Assembly (NCBI GenBank): GCA_965214325.1
Contig: CBDCBG010000006.1
Coordinates: forward strand, 1,054,001 to 1,118,000
Length of the DNA: 64,000 nt
Reading direction: 5' to 3'
From: JAJEFO01 sp965214325
GTDB taxonomy: Bacteria; Pseudomonadota; Alphaproteobacteria; Rhodobacterales; Rhodobacteraceae
The position numbers and the translations under genes were made by a program. The stretch's first letter is position 1. Every line of letters begins with the position of its first letter. Under the pieces are notes generated by a model. That model ran no database searches, was not told the DNA's origin, and saw only the letters and a program-made list of their open reading frames with translations. Below are positions 32,637 to 42,729 of the stretch, in pieces.

Positions 32637-33926
32637 TCAGGCATGACCCTGCAGGTCTTCGTCCCCCCCGGCCTCGGCTTCAGTGTTCTCGGCGTAGATT
32701 TCCTGCGCCGCCTCGACGGCGACCGGCGTTGCCGTGGGCAGAACGGGCGCGTAGCTCACCGTCCCGGTCGCATCGTCGCTCGCATATGCCGACTGACGCC
32801 GCGCCATTCTGTAGGCCACATATGCCGTCAATACGAGCATGACGGCGGCCATGAACATCCAGAAACCGTTCGGCCCGAAGGCCGACATGGCCCACCCGAC
32901 AATGATCGGGCCGACAATGGCACCTAGCCCGCTCACGAAAATCAATCCGCCTGATGCTGAGGCCATGGCCTCCGGTTCGAGATAGTCGTTCGTGTATGCA
33001 ATCAAGAGCGCATAGAGCGGATTCGAGGCGCCTCCCGCCACGAAGCCTGCCACCAACGTCACTCCAAAGACGTCTCCCCAAAGAAAACCAATGCCCCCGC
33101 CGATGGAACCGCCCACGGCTGCCACGAAGATCAGCACGCGGCGGTCCATCCGATCCGACAGCCATCCGAACGGGTATTGCAGAACCATCCCGCCGACAAA
33201 GATCGCGGAGACGAACAGCGCGATCTGGGAAACGGTGAAGCCTGCTTCCGTTCCGTATATCGGCGCCATCCCGAATTGCGCCGAGAAGATCAGACCAAGC
33301 AGGAACATGCCCACGACCCCGGTTGGAGAGACCTGGTAGAGTTGGGCTAGGTTCATCGCCTTCGTCGCTTCGAAGGCAGGCGTCGGCGTCGCGGCAAGCA
33401 GGATCGGAACGAATGCGAATGAGACCAGGACTGACGGAATGACGAACAGTTCGAACCCTGCTGGATCCGCAACGTTCAAGAGCGCCTGGCCGCACACTAT
33501 GCCAGACATCTGAACTATCAGGTACAATGACAGTGCCTTGCCGCGGCTCTCGTTTGGCGATGCATTGTTCAGCCAGCTCTCGGCCGTAACGTAAACGCCG
33601 GAGAACGAGAAGCCGATGATCACGCGCATCAGGATCCACGCCCATGGAAAGGTGATCGTGGGATAGAGGATCAACACCGCGGAGATGAACGAGCCAAGTG
33701 CTGCAAAGACCCTGACATGGCCGACGCGGCGAATCATTGCGGGCGCAAGGCGCGAGCCGAAAAGAAACCCGACGAAATAGGCCGAAGAGACGACGGCGAG
33801 CTCGGTGGTCGAGAACTCCTCGATCGCGCCACGGATTCCGATGAGCGTACCCTGGAGGCCGTTTCCGACCATCAAGAGGAACATGCCGAGCAAGAGTGCC
33901 CAAACGCTGCCTATGACCCTCAGCAT
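32637..33926 (-). CDS. MFS transporter (YcaD-like)
   Basis: A 429-residue major facilitator with 12 predicted TM helices, starting MLRVIGSVWALLLGMFLLMVG. The loop 2-3 region (GFLFGSRLAPAMIRRVGHVRVFAALG, about 52-77) is the MFS motif A equivalent. The second half has its copy in FGWLSDRMDRRVLIF (about 258). ESWLNNASPNESRGKAL (about 118-134) is typical of the YcaD-type subgroup. The cytoplasmic tail after about residue 385 is acidic and not conserved. The substrate is unknown. Long antisense open frames across this gene are shadows of its codon bias. Confidence 0.88.
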   Translation of the reverse strand: MLRVIGSVWALLLGMFLLMVGNGLQGTLIGIRGAIEEFSTTELAVVSSAYFVGFLFGSRLAPAMIRRVGHVRVFAALGSFISAVLILYPTITFPWAWILMRVIIGFSFSGVYVTAESWLNNASPNESRGKALSLYLIVQMSGIVCGQALLNVADPAGFELFVIPSVLVSFAFVPILLAATPTPAFEATKAMNLAQLYQVSPTGVVGMFLLGLIFSAQFGMAPIYGTEAGFTVSQIALFVSAIFVGGMVLQYPFGWLSDRMDRRVLIFVAAVGGSIGGGIGFLWGDVFGVTLVAGFVAGGASNPLYALLIAYTNDYLEPEAMASASGGLIFVSGLGAIVGPIIVGWAMSAFGPNGFWMFMAAVMLVLTAYVAYRMARRQSAYASDDATGTVSYAPVLPTATPVAVEAAQEIYAENTEAEAGGDEDLQGHA

Positions 33927-34167
33927 CGGTGTGCTCCGTTTTTTGTTCCGAATAGACGCATTGGGAATGCTTCAAATGCTCGTCTGCGACCAGGACATGT
34001 CGGAAATTCGCCCTGTGCGCCCCTGACGGCGGGAACGCTGCTCGGGGGGAAGCCAACTTTTTTGACGCTTGCGGTCTTTGGCTCCATTGTCCTGGAAGGC
34101 GTGCCCGACAACGGCCGGGCGAATCGGTCGGCGGCGCGCTTTCAGCCAAAGGGCAGGAGCGCGAACC

Positions 34168-34839
34168 ATGACGCGGGACGAAGGGAATCACGGGCACAGG
34201 CATCCGGACGCGGTGGCGTATCTGGAGGCACTGACGGAAGGCGAGGCGGCGGTCCGGGCGGCGGCGGACGCGGCCGGGCGCGCCGCGGAGAGCACCGTCG
34301 ACCTGGTTCGGAACCTGTCTGCTCACTGCAACGACAGAACGGTGGCGCGGGCTCTCAACAAGCAGGGGCGGCGCACCGCCCACGGCCTTCGGTTCACGAG
34401 GGACCTGGTTTTCGAGCTGCGTCGCAGCCGCGGCATTCCCGCCCATGCCGCTCGGGAGGGGCAGGAGGACGGGGCGCCGCTCAGCGTCGCCGAAGCCGCG
34501 CGGGATCTCGGGGTGAACGAGGCAACGCTGTATCGCTGGATTCACGCAGGGCTCGCGCCGGTCATCGATCCCGGCGTCGACGGGGCGCCGCTCAGGGTGA
34601 GAATGACGGAAGGGCTTCGCGCCCGTTTCCGTCCGCAGGCGCCGGAAGGGTTTGTGCCGGTGCAAGTCGCGATGCAGCGCCTTGGCGTGAGCCGCCAGAC
34701 GATCTGGAACCGCGTCAGGGCGGGCGAACTGGCCTCATGCCACGTCACGCACGGCAACAAGCGCGGCCTCTGCGTCGAGATGGCGGAAGAGGAGGCGCTT
34801 CCATTGTTCGAGGCGCCATCCGCAGGGCGGCAGGCATGA
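34168..34839 (+). pseudogene. C-terminal remnant of a serine-recombinase-type protein
   Basis: The frame from ATG 34168 encodes about 223 residues resembling only the C-terminal part of large resolvase/recombinase proteins. First NDRTVARALNKQGRRTAHGLRFTRDLVFELRRSRGIPAH, the region just after the zinc ribbon in that family (key words: TVARALNKQG, RSRGIP). Then come two helix-turn-helix units, SVAEAARDLGVNEATLYRWI (about 102-121) and PVQVAMQRLGVSRQTIWNRV (about 165-184). There is no catalytic serine domain or cysteine ribbon. It converges on a truncated DUF4338 gene 40 bp away, which suggests a decayed mobile element. Confidence 0.55.
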
Positions 34840-34879
34840 ACGGGAGCGACGGATGCGCCGCCCCGAAACGGCCGTGCCG

Positions 34880-35416
34880 TCAATTGCGCAAGGGCGCGAG
34901 ACGGCCTCTGGCCCGTCTCGCACGATGCAAAGGGGCGGGCAGGAAAACCGTTCGTTCAAGCAGTCGCCTGATCTTGTTCGCTTTTTCCATGAACCCGCCA
35001 TTCCGTGATGTGGAGTGGCAGTCCAATGCCAAAGCTTCCAGCAGCAGGACCTCGTGTCCGAAGCGGGCCGGCCAGTCCCGGACCAGGCGGCGCGCGCACA
35101 GCGCGAGCGCCCGCGAACCGAGGTTGCGCGGGCCGCCGGGCAGTGTCAGGAACCGGGAGTTGTTCGAGACGAGATGCAGGCGGCCGAACTGGACGCTCCA
35201 GTCCCAGCAGATCCAGCGGTCGCGCGCGCCGCACTTCAGCGCAGGAGCCGAAAACACCGCAAGCGCCAGCCAGCGGTCGCGATGGCGGGCGACGTTGCGT
35301 AAGGTCACGCCGACGGGCCGGATCGCGCCGAGGAAGTGATGCGCCTGCATCAGGTCGCGAAAGCGCGCCTCGTCCTCTTCCGCGACGATGTCGACCGATA
35401 CCTCCGAAAGATCCAC
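34880..35416 (-). pseudogene. truncated DUF4338 (DruA-like) protein
   Basis: A fragment of the DUF4338 family, to which DruA of the Druantia anti-phage system belongs. The conserved core is visible: FRDLMQAHHFLGAIRPVGVTLRNVA (about 20-44), LALAVFSAPALKCGARDRWICWDW, RLHLVSNNSRFLTLPGGP and LGSRALALCARRLVRDWPARFGHEVLLLEAL. The expected N-terminal domain is missing. The frame is open only to 35494, where a TGA stops it, and the first usable start is GTG at 35416. After LLLEALA the sequence no longer matches the family (the usual GTCYRAANW-like block is gone), so the 3' end is also damaged. Stand-alone DUF4338 genes are common in mobile-element debris, and no other Druantia gene is present. Confidence 0.65.
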
Positions 35417-35562
35417 GTCCGGGCTCCCGCAACTGATGCGCCGGACCCATGCAGGCAGTTCCCGGAGCCGTCCGGATTCAAGGTCAACTTCATGTCAGGC
35501 TTGGAAAAAGTGACGCGGACCAATTGGCCTTGCGCATCTGCCTCCGCCTGGAGGTCGGAAAC

Positions 35563-36618
35563 TCACTCCCCGGGCAGGAGCAGCGAAGCGTCGCCGTAAG
35601 AGAAAAACCGATACTCCTGCGCAATCGCATGGGCATAGATCTCGCGGATTCGGTCCATGCCCATGAAGGCCGAGACCAGCATGATCAGCGTAGACCGCGG
35701 CAAGTGGAAATTGGTCATGAGCGCATCGGAGATGCGGAACCGATAACCTGGCGAAATGAAAATCTCCGTGGATCCATTCCATGGCCCTATCGACCCATCC
35801 TCATCCGCGGCGGACTCGAGCAGCCGCAACGCCGTTGTTCCAACCGGGATGACCCGCCCGCCGGACTCCAGGGTCTTCATGATCTCTGCAGCAGCGGTTT
35901 GCGAGATCACGCCGCGTTCGGCATGCATCCTGTGGTCGCGTATGTCGTCCGTCTTGACGGGAAGGAACGTGCCTGCACCGACGTGAAGGGTGACGAAGCT
36001 GCGATCTATTCCAGCCCTGTCAAGCCCGGCCAGGACCGCGTTGTCGAAGTGCAGCGAAGCGGTCGGCGCAGCGACCGCACCGCTCACTCGCGCCCAGATG
36101 GCCTGGTAGTCCTGTCGGTCAAGATCGTCCGCTGGCCGCCTGCTCTCGATATAGGGCGGCAGCGGCATGGCGCCCGCCTCGGCGAGCGCGGCGTCGAAAT
36201 CATGCCCATTGAGGTTGAAACCGAGACAGGCGGTCGCTTCTCCCTTGCCCTCGACCACGGCAGAGAGTTCGTTAGAGAACTCGATGACTTCGCCCTCACG
36301 CACCCGCCTCAACGGCTTCAGCAGCGCTTCCCAGGCGCCATCTGCACATGGCTCCAGCAGGGTCGCCTCGATCCTTGCGCCGGTCTCGCCGTACGGACCC
36401 TTGCGCACCCGCGTACCGTTCAGCCGTGCAGGCATCACCCGCGTGTCATTCAGCACAAGGCGATCACCCGGGCGCAGATGATTCGGCAGATCGATGGCAT
36501 GCGCATCGATGCAGTCGCTCTTCGTCGCGACCAGAAGCCGGGACGATGATCGCGGACGCGCCGGGCGGGTCGCGACCAGGCGCTCGGGCAAGTCAAAGGC
36601 GAAGTCGGAGAGGCGCAT
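35563..36618 (-). CDS. queA: tRNA preQ1(34) S-adenosylmethionine ribosyltransferase-isomerase
   Basis: A 351-residue QueA, which transfers and isomerises the ribosyl group of S-adenosylmethionine onto preQ1-modified tRNA to make epoxyqueuosine. The start is the ATG giving MRLSDFAFDLPERLVATRPA, the standard opening. The frame is open further upstream (ATG 36639). Conserved blocks are GDRLVLNDTRVMPARL (about 56-71), MPLPPYIESRRPADDLDRQDYQ, GAVAAPTASLHF, SFVTLHVGAGTFLPVKTDDI and ALMTNFHLPRSTLIMLVSAFMG. Confidence 0.96.
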   Translation of the reverse strand: MRLSDFAFDLPERLVATRPARPRSSSRLLVATKSDCIDAHAIDLPNHLRPGDRLVLNDTRVMPARLNGTRVRKGPYGETGARIEATLLEPCADGAWEALLKPLRRVREGEVIEFSNELSAVVEGKGEATACLGFNLNGHDFDAALAEAGAMPLPPYIESRRPADDLDRQDYQAIWARVSGAVAAPTASLHFDNAVLAGLDRAGIDRSFVTLHVGAGTFLPVKTDDIRDHRMHAERGVISQTAAAEIMKTLESGGRVIPVGTTALRLLESAADEDGSIGPWNGSTEIFISPGYRFRISDALMTNFHLPRSTLIMLVSAFMGMDRIREIYAHAIAQEYRFFSYGDASLLLPGE

Positions 36619-36872
36619 GGGAATCAACTTGGAATTCATTTGCGTGACGGCGCGACGGACCACCTGCGCCTTGACTCCCCAGAGCGTCGGAACTGCCTGC
36701 GCAGACGCCCGTCGCCCTGCGGTCTCGCCAGGTGCCGCCCATCGAGCCCGGGCTTCGCGGCACGGTCGATGCCATGCGCTGCCCGGACGGAAATCGTCAG
36801 GTTGCAGGTCCGCCCTCCGGGCCGGGAACCCGTCCCGCAGGCCGCCTGCGAGGTCTGGTGCAGGCCTCCCAT

Positions 36873-39800
36873 CTAGTTCTCCGCCGGTGGATTGGCACGG
36901 AAGACTTCACGGAACATCCCCGGTGTCAGAATCGACAGTGGATTGACCGAGACTTTCGGATCGTCCGTCGTTCCGGCAATGCGATAGTTGAAGCCGAACA
37001 GTCCCTCTCCCCTGCGCGAGAATATCGAGCCGATCGCGTTCAGGAAGTAAACCGGTGAAATCACGCCTTCCACATCCAGTTCCCTGGTATCCAGCTGATA
37101 GAGCCCGTTCGCGGAAAGCCCGAGCGAGCCGCCGACCGCCGCCGCCTCGTGGATGCGAATTTGCCCCGGTGCCAGGCGGAAGCTTCCGTCGACGTTCGAG
37201 AACTTGATTCCGGGTCCATCGAGCTGATCCAGCAATCCGACCACGCTGATCGCGTCAAGCAGTTCCGCCATTGCCGGCGCCCGCCTGAGGCGCAAGTCCG
37301 TGATCTGGAACTTCCCGTCATATGTCTTGCCACCCGCGCCGGGGACCGGAACCACGGCAAGGTCAAGCGTCCCTTCCCTGGCATTGGGCGTTATGCCCGC
37401 ATCCCGAAGGACCCCGGCGGCATCATCAGACTGTATGCGAATTGCTGTCCCGCCGTCCGTCGGCACAAGGCGTCCCGCAATCGCCGTGCGCCCGTTCACG
37501 CGGCTCTCGATTTCGCCGGAGAAGCCTTTGGCTACCCTCTCAACCCGACCAACGAAAGGGGACAACACGATGCTGTCCGACATGATCAACCGGTCCAACG
37601 TGATGTCGATCAATGTATTCTCCGTCCCGCCGGATTCTCCGCCGCCGCCAAGCTCGCTCTCCCGCAGGTCAAGCGTGCCTCCCGTGATCGCGAGAACCGT
37701 GCCGCGCGAACCAGACGAGAGTTCGGCAGAAACATCCAGCCAGTCGCCGATCCTGACTGCGTCGATTGCCGCACGCCCGAGACCTCCTTCGGACAGTTCA
37801 ACCGACCCGACGAAAGTCATGCCGTCGCCTGAGAAGGCGAGGCGCTCGATTTTCGGTGCGTCACCCAGCCTTGCCTCCGCCTCGAGCAGGGCGACGGCAT
37901 CCGCCGGCTTGCGCCACTCGATTTCGGGCACGTTGATCGAAATTCCTTTGAGATCAGACGTGAGAACCAGGCGAGCCGCTCCAGTCAACGGCAATTCCAG
38001 GTCGAATTGCGCGACGGCATTTCCGCTGATGGATCTAGGCAACGGCACGCCAAACGCAGCCGCGGCTTCCGGCGAAACGACCACCGTCCCCTTGATGCGT
38101 CCCCCGTCAGATGCATTTTCTCCCAGGGGCTGACGCCAGCTTGCGGTCAACGGAACGCCATCCAGAGTCGCGGATCCTACAATGCCGACCCCGGACACGT
38201 TCGCTGCAAGCACCAATTCCGGTGAAGCGAAGGCCCGATTCTCCACCAGCAGATCCGAACGCACGTTCCGGATTCGCGCATCAACCTGGTACGTGACGTC
38301 TTCCCGTCGGATGTGTTCAACCAAGGGCAGGCGCACGACCGCGCGCGCCTCTGCATCGGCGTCCGCGATGTCCGGAGGCTGGCCAGCCCTGTCCATGATG
38401 CTCAACGGGGGGCTGTTCAGGGCTGTCAGGACAGCGATCAAGGATCCCGTGACGTCAATCTCGATGACGCTCTGCCCCGGTCTCGCACGCAAATCGGCGA
38501 CCCGAAACACGGAACCGGCAAGATCAAGCCTGTCGCCGGTTGCGACCGTCAGTCCGCCTTGATGCATCGCCAGGACGAAGGCGTTGTTTCGAATGGTCGC
38601 CAAGGCACTTACTCCGTCGAGCACCGGCAATCCTGACAGGACCCTGGCGACCCCGCCCGCGACTTCAAAGCTCAAGGAGTACTCGAACGCCCTGTCCCCG
38701 GACTTGTAGCGAACCGCTGCCGAGGCATTGCGGAGCACGCCGCCAAGCACTTTGCCAGACAACCAGCTTCGGGTCCTGGGGGCCAATCGCAGCGGCCACA
38801 GTTCCATGACGCGCCTTGGGGCAACCCTGTCGGTCTTCGCGTCGATCGCCGCATGCCATCCACCGTCGCGGACGCTGACACTGCCGGTTGCACGTAGTGG
38901 AACCCCTTCGTTGTCGACGACGAACTGCGCCAGTTCCACCGAAAACGGATCAAGCCTCAGCCGAACGTCCACCCTGACATCCTCGAACGACAGCGGAGCC
39001 TGGAAGATGTCGCCGGAGTAGGCAAGCCTCTCGATCCTGAACTGGCCGAGGAACGAACTGGGCCAAATCCCGTCGAGATCGCGCAGGTAGACGTGGCCGG
39101 TGGCAATGACTTCGCCGCTCCAGCCGGAAAAAGACATCTCGGAGAACAGGATTCTCTGCCTTTCGGAATCGAAGGTGAAATAGGCCCGTGCGGAATCGAA
39201 TTCCACTGGCGGAACATCTTCGGTGGGGCGAAGCGCGCCCTGCGCAATGTCCAGCGTCCCGGCAAGCGAGATCAACTCGCCGTTCGCTCCGAACTCCGTT
39301 CGCACGGAGCCCGACATCGGCGCGTCCAGCACGCCAAGCAGGGAAAGAGCCGGGGACTGTAGCGCGATGTCGGCCGCCGGCATGTCCGTGACCTGTGCAC
39401 CAAGCGAAACTCGCCCGGTGTCGCGGTTTCTCGAAATCGAAAGCTGCATTTGGGCGAGCTCGTCAGTGCCGCTAAAGACATCCGAACTCGCCGAAACCGT
39501 CAGCACGTCCTCGGACTGCCTGAGCAAGGCCGAGGCGTTGGATGCCTGCCAGATCCGTCCGCTACGGGCATCCTCAAGGGTCAGCACGATTCCGGTCGCC
39601 CGAACCTCTTCCAGGGATGACAGAGCCGGGCCGGCGAAGAAGCGGTCGATTCCCTCGAGAGTTCCGGAAAGCGGCGCCGCCTCCGAATCCCAGACCTGCT
39701 CCTGCGAACGATAGGAAAACCCTCCCTCACGGTCTCGTCGCACCGTGACCTGCGCGCCCTCCAAGAGCATGTGCGAAACGGACACCCTTCCGCGAAGCAG

Positions 39801-40169
39801 GCTCTCGAGCGACAGGCCCACGCCAAGGCTGTTCAAGTTCGCGAGCGAACCACCGTCCCGCTGTGCCACGAGGACGTCACGCATCAGGATCAACGGCGAA
39901 CCGTCGCGCTCGACGGAAAGACTTACGCTTCCCAGGCTGATCGCCACATCCTCGGACATGGTGTTCGCCCGGCCTTCGATCATGGCGCGCGCGAACTCCG
40001 GCAGCGGCAGCGGCCGTCCTGACAGGACCAGCGCCAGAACAACGATCGCGAGGCCGGCCGCCACAAGCGAAAGCAAGATTCCGAAGCTGGCGCGCATGCG
40101 TCGGCCTGTTCCGCCGGCTCTCCGGGTCTCGGGGTCGTCCCGGATCTCGCATGTCTCCGATGTCTTCAT
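36873..40169 (-). CDS. large AsmA/DUF3971 (YhdP-like) envelope protein
   Basis: A 1098-residue protein anchored by one N-terminal TM helix (about 28-50, SFGILLSLVAAGLAIVVLALV), with the rest periplasmic. The body is a long run of short beta-strand blocks (RMSFSGWSGEVIATGHVYLRD-like repeats) ending in an AsmA-type C-terminal region (about 960-1075: KFQITDLRLRRAPAMAELLDAISVVGLLDQL, GSFRLAPGQIRIHEAAAVGGSLGLSANG, IAGTTDDPKVSVNPLSILTPG). AsmA-clan proteins such as YhdP and TamB are thought to bridge inner and outer membranes for phospholipid transport. Rhodobacterales usually encode one of this size. An alternative start is the ATG at residue 25. Confidence 0.85.
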   Translation of the reverse strand: MKTSETCEIRDDPETRRAGGTGRRMRASFGILLSLVAAGLAIVVLALVLSGRPLPLPEFARAMIEGRANTMSEDVAISLGSVSLSVERDGSPLILMRDVLVAQRDGGSLANLNSLGVGLSLESLLRGRVSVSHMLLEGAQVTVRRDREGGFSYRSQEQVWDSEAAPLSGTLEGIDRFFAGPALSSLEEVRATGIVLTLEDARSGRIWQASNASALLRQSEDVLTVSASSDVFSGTDELAQMQLSISRNRDTGRVSLGAQVTDMPAADIALQSPALSLLGVLDAPMSGSVRTEFGANGELISLAGTLDIAQGALRPTEDVPPVEFDSARAYFTFDSERQRILFSEMSFSGWSGEVIATGHVYLRDLDGIWPSSFLGQFRIERLAYSGDIFQAPLSFEDVRVDVRLRLDPFSVELAQFVVDNEGVPLRATGSVSVRDGGWHAAIDAKTDRVAPRRVMELWPLRLAPRTRSWLSGKVLGGVLRNASAAVRYKSGDRAFEYSLSFEVAGGVARVLSGLPVLDGVSALATIRNNAFVLAMHQGGLTVATGDRLDLAGSVFRVADLRARPGQSVIEIDVTGSLIAVLTALNSPPLSIMDRAGQPPDIADADAEARAVVRLPLVEHIRREDVTYQVDARIRNVRSDLLVENRAFASPELVLAANVSGVGIVGSATLDGVPLTASWRQPLGENASDGGRIKGTVVVSPEAAAAFGVPLPRSISGNAVAQFDLELPLTGAARLVLTSDLKGISINVPEIEWRKPADAVALLEAEARLGDAPKIERLAFSGDGMTFVGSVELSEGGLGRAAIDAVRIGDWLDVSAELSSGSRGTVLAITGGTLDLRESELGGGGESGGTENTLIDITLDRLIMSDSIVLSPFVGRVERVAKGFSGEIESRVNGRTAIAGRLVPTDGGTAIRIQSDDAAGVLRDAGITPNAREGTLDLAVVPVPGAGGKTYDGKFQITDLRLRRAPAMAELLDAISVVGLLDQLDGPGIKFSNVDGSFRLAPGQIRIHEAAAVGGSLGLSANGLYQLDTRELDVEGVISPVYFLNAIGSIFSRRGEGLFGFNYRIAGTTDDPKVSVNPLSILTPGMFREVFRANPPAEN

Positions 40170-40892
40170 GTGCGGCAGAATCTAGCAGGATTTGCAAGGA
40201 GCCGAAATGAATCAAGCATCCATTCTGCAGGGACATCTCGCACCGACCGTTGCGCCGCCTTGCGCCGCCCCGGGTGTGGGGCTGCCCAGTCACGCCTCGC
40301 GAGCATCGGCCCCGGTGCGACGTGCTTCACGCCCGCGCGCGCGAGAGTTCGCCCAGACACGCATCGCAGGTCGCTGACTTCGCGAATCGCCTGCATGAAT
40401 TCACCGTTCTCGATGCAGCTGAAATCCGCATGTCCAAGGGCACGGTCGCCAGTCGCCAAGATTGCCAGCGACGGACGGTTCTTCAAGAAGTGCACCCCGG
40501 CGTCCTGCCGGCCCCAGACCAAATTGCAACATCCGAAAGCTCCACGACATTTTTGGAATGGAAGAGTGATTCACGGTTTGCCGAACGCAGTGTTTCACGT
40601 TCTGCAAAGCGATGGAATGCAGCGACCTGTCAAACTTCCTTGATGCGTCCCATGGTTCCTGGACGAGCCCGGTGGGCCGGGGTCCCTGAACGGGTGCAGC
40701 GCCGGGCGATGCCTGCAGTGTCCGCGTTCCTGTGGCTCGGGTGCCGAATTTCGGCAAGTTTCCGCCCATTTGGCCGGTCGCGGCTCCCGTCAGGTGAGCG
40801 ACGCCGAATGAGCATGTCGCAGGAGTTGACACGATGCGTGGCGTCAAGGGATGAATCCATGAACCCTGTTCTCATGGAAGGGACGGCTCCAC
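40170..40892. other. 723-bp divergent region without a recognisable gene
   Basis: Between the AsmA-like gene (minus) and the M23 peptidase gene (plus). It must carry both promoters. Open frames on either strand show no domain or good start. No repeats found. Confidence 0.5.
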
Positions 40893-42212
40893 GTGAATCT
40901 GTTTGGAATGAAATTCCGGTCACTGCTCGCACGCGCCCTTCCAGAAAGAAGGCTCTTCCTTAGATCGGATCGCGAAACAAGGTTCATTCGGCTCACACCC
41001 TTTGTCCAGGCCGCCGGAATGTCCGGCTGCGCGTTGTTCCTTTGCTGGACGATCGTGTCGTCTGCCATGTTGGTGTTGCACGGTTTCGGATCAGGCACTC
41101 TCTACGAGCGGGCGCTCCGGGATCAGGCCGTCTACGAGGCGCGCCTCAACGGACTGGCGATCGAACGCAATGCGCACGCAAGGAAGGCGGCCGACGCCAA
41201 CGATCGGCTTGCCGCGGCCCTGGCGGAGATATCGACGATCCAGTCCCGGCTGCTTCGTTCCGAAGATCGCCGCCGCGAGCTGGAGACCGGCGTCGACGTG
41301 ATCGCCAGCACGCTTCGAGAGTCCATGAAGGAGCGTGACGAGGCGCGGCTGCAGGCCGAAGACCTGCTTGCCAGGCTTGGAGAAAGTTCCGGGGGGCTTG
41401 CTGCCGAGGCGCCGGAAGAGGAACTTGCCGCAACGCTCAGTTTCCTGACCGAAACGCTGTTCAACGTGGCGCAGGAAAGGGACGCTTTGCGGAGCGCCGC
41501 AGACGCGGCGGAGGACCGCCTTGACGAGTTCGCGTTCGAGAACAGACTCGAGGCCGAGCGAAACGAACGGGTTTTCCGCCAGATTGAGGATGCCATCGAG
41601 ACCTCTCTGGCGCCGATCAAGAACATGTTTGCTGCCGTCGGCCTGCCGACCGACAGCATTATCGAACAGGTGCGACGGCGCTATTCCGGTCAGGGCGGCC
41701 TGCACTCGCCGGTGGTATTTTCGACGTCCGGCGAAGCCGACGAGAGTCCCCAGTTGCTCCGTGCCAGCGAAGTACTGGAACAGCTTCGCGAGGCCGAGCT
41801 ATACCGGGTTGCGGTGCAGGGCATGCCCTTCGGCTATCCGATTCGAGGCATTCACCGGTCGACCAGCGGATTCGGCATGCGTTGGGGCAAGATGCACCGG
41901 GGCCATGACTGGGCGGGGCCATCCGGAACTCCCATCCTCGCCACCGGGGACGGCGTCGTGACCTTTGCAAGGCGACATGCTGGATATGGAAAGATGGTCA
42001 AGATCAAGCATGATTTCGGCTTTGAAACCCGATTTGCACATCTTTCGCGATTCAGGGTGAAAGAAGGGCAAAGAGTCTCGCGCGGAGAGAGAATCGGTGA
42101 TATGGGGAGCACTGGAAACTCGACGGGGACCCATCTGCACTACGAAATCCGCACGTATGGGAAAGCGATCAACCCACTGATTTACATCAAGGCGGCAAGA
42201 GATGTTTTCTAA
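40893..42212 (+). CDS. M23 family metallopeptidase with coiled coil
   Basis: A 439-residue inner-membrane protein, GTG start. One TM helix (about 44-68, GCALFLCWTIVSSAMLVLHGF) is followed by a long periplasmic coiled coil (about 75-250, rich in RDQAVYEARL and ERDEARLQAEDLLARL). The C-terminal LytM/M23 domain (about 310-439) has zinc ligands visible as HRGHDWAG (His and Asp) and HLHYEI (His). This layout matches division- or shape-related endopeptidases such as LmdC/DipM relatives. The 3' end overlaps the bactofilin gene by 11 bp. M23-bactofilin pairing is a known arrangement for localised cell-wall cutting. Confidence 0.92.
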   Translation: MNLFGMKFRSLLARALPERRLFLRSDRETRFIRLTPFVQAAGMSGCALFLCWTIVSSAMLVLHGFGSGTLYERALRDQAVYEARLNGLAIERNAHARKAADANDRLAAALAEISTIQSRLLRSEDRRRELETGVDVIASTLRESMKERDEARLQAEDLLARLGESSGGLAAEAPEEELAATLSFLTETLFNVAQERDALRSAADAAEDRLDEFAFENRLEAERNERVFRQIEDAIETSLAPIKNMFAAVGLPTDSIIEQVRRRYSGQGGLHSPVVFSTSGEADESPQLLRASEVLEQLREAELYRVAVQGMPFGYPIRGIHRSTSGFGMRWGKMHRGHDWAGPSGTPILATGDGVVTFARRHAGYGKMVKIKHDFGFETRFAHLSRFRVKEGQRVSRGERIGDMGSTGNSTGTHLHYEIRTYGKAINPLIYIKAARDVF

Positions 42213-42729
42213 GACCAAGACAAGCGAACCGGACTCGAATCAGAAAGCCGGCGAGACCTACAGGGCCAAGGCCGGAGAAGACGTTCCGACCGTAAGTGAA
42301 GTGCCTGCACGTGCCCAGAAGGCCAAGCCCCCACCTTCGGTGCTGGCATCGGACCTAAAGATTATCGGCGACATCAGGACGTCCGGCGACATCAACATCG
42401 AAGGTGAGGTGGAGGGCAACATTCACGCTCATCTCCTCACTGTCGGAGAAAGCGCGACCATCAAGGGCGCATGCAACGCGGACGATGTGGTCGTTCACGG
42501 ACGCGTCGTCGGCAAGGTGCGAGGGCTCAAGGTGCGTCTCACATCCAACGCGCGCGTCGAGGGCGACATCATCCACAAGACGATCGCAATTGAATCGGGC
42601 GCCCATTTTGACGGTTCGGTTCAGCGGCAGAAAGATCCGCCCGACGTCAAGCCCGGCAGCAACCCGCCCAAGGCTCCCGGATCGCCTCCTCAGGGCGCCC
42701 AGACGCAGGCTGCATCAATCAAGACCTGA
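42202..42729 (+). CDS. bactofilin (polymer-forming cytoskeletal protein)
   Basis: A 175-residue bactofilin. The core beta-helix (about 48-137) runs SVLASDLKIIGDIRTSGDINIEGEVEGNIHAHLLTVGESATIKG...VVVHGRVVGKVRGLKVRL (key repeats GDI, GEVEGNI, GRVVGKV) and is flanked by disordered Pro/Lys-rich tails, as in the family. Bactofilins polymerise without nucleotide and recruit wall enzymes. Here the gene starts inside the end of the M23 peptidase gene, so the two are coupled and probably act as one scaffold-enzyme unit. Confidence 0.93.
   Translation: MFSKTKTSEPDSNQKAGETYRAKAGEDVPTVSEVPARAQKAKPPPSVLASDLKIIGDIRTSGDINIEGEVEGNIHAHLLTVGESATIKGACNADDVVVHGRVVGKVRGLKVRLTSNARVEGDIIHKTIAIESGAHFDGSVQRQKDPPDVKPGSNPPKAPGSPPQGAQTQAASIKT

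Noticed and set aside
32680..34665. 661-codon minus-strand frame overlapping the MFS gene in another frame
   Set aside because: The MFS protein accounts for this DNA. The alternative frame lacks hydrophobic pattern and motifs.
34880..35494. A functional Druantia defence system
   Set aside because: Only a truncated DUF4338 fragment is present. No large helicase (DruE) or other Druantia genes are in the window.
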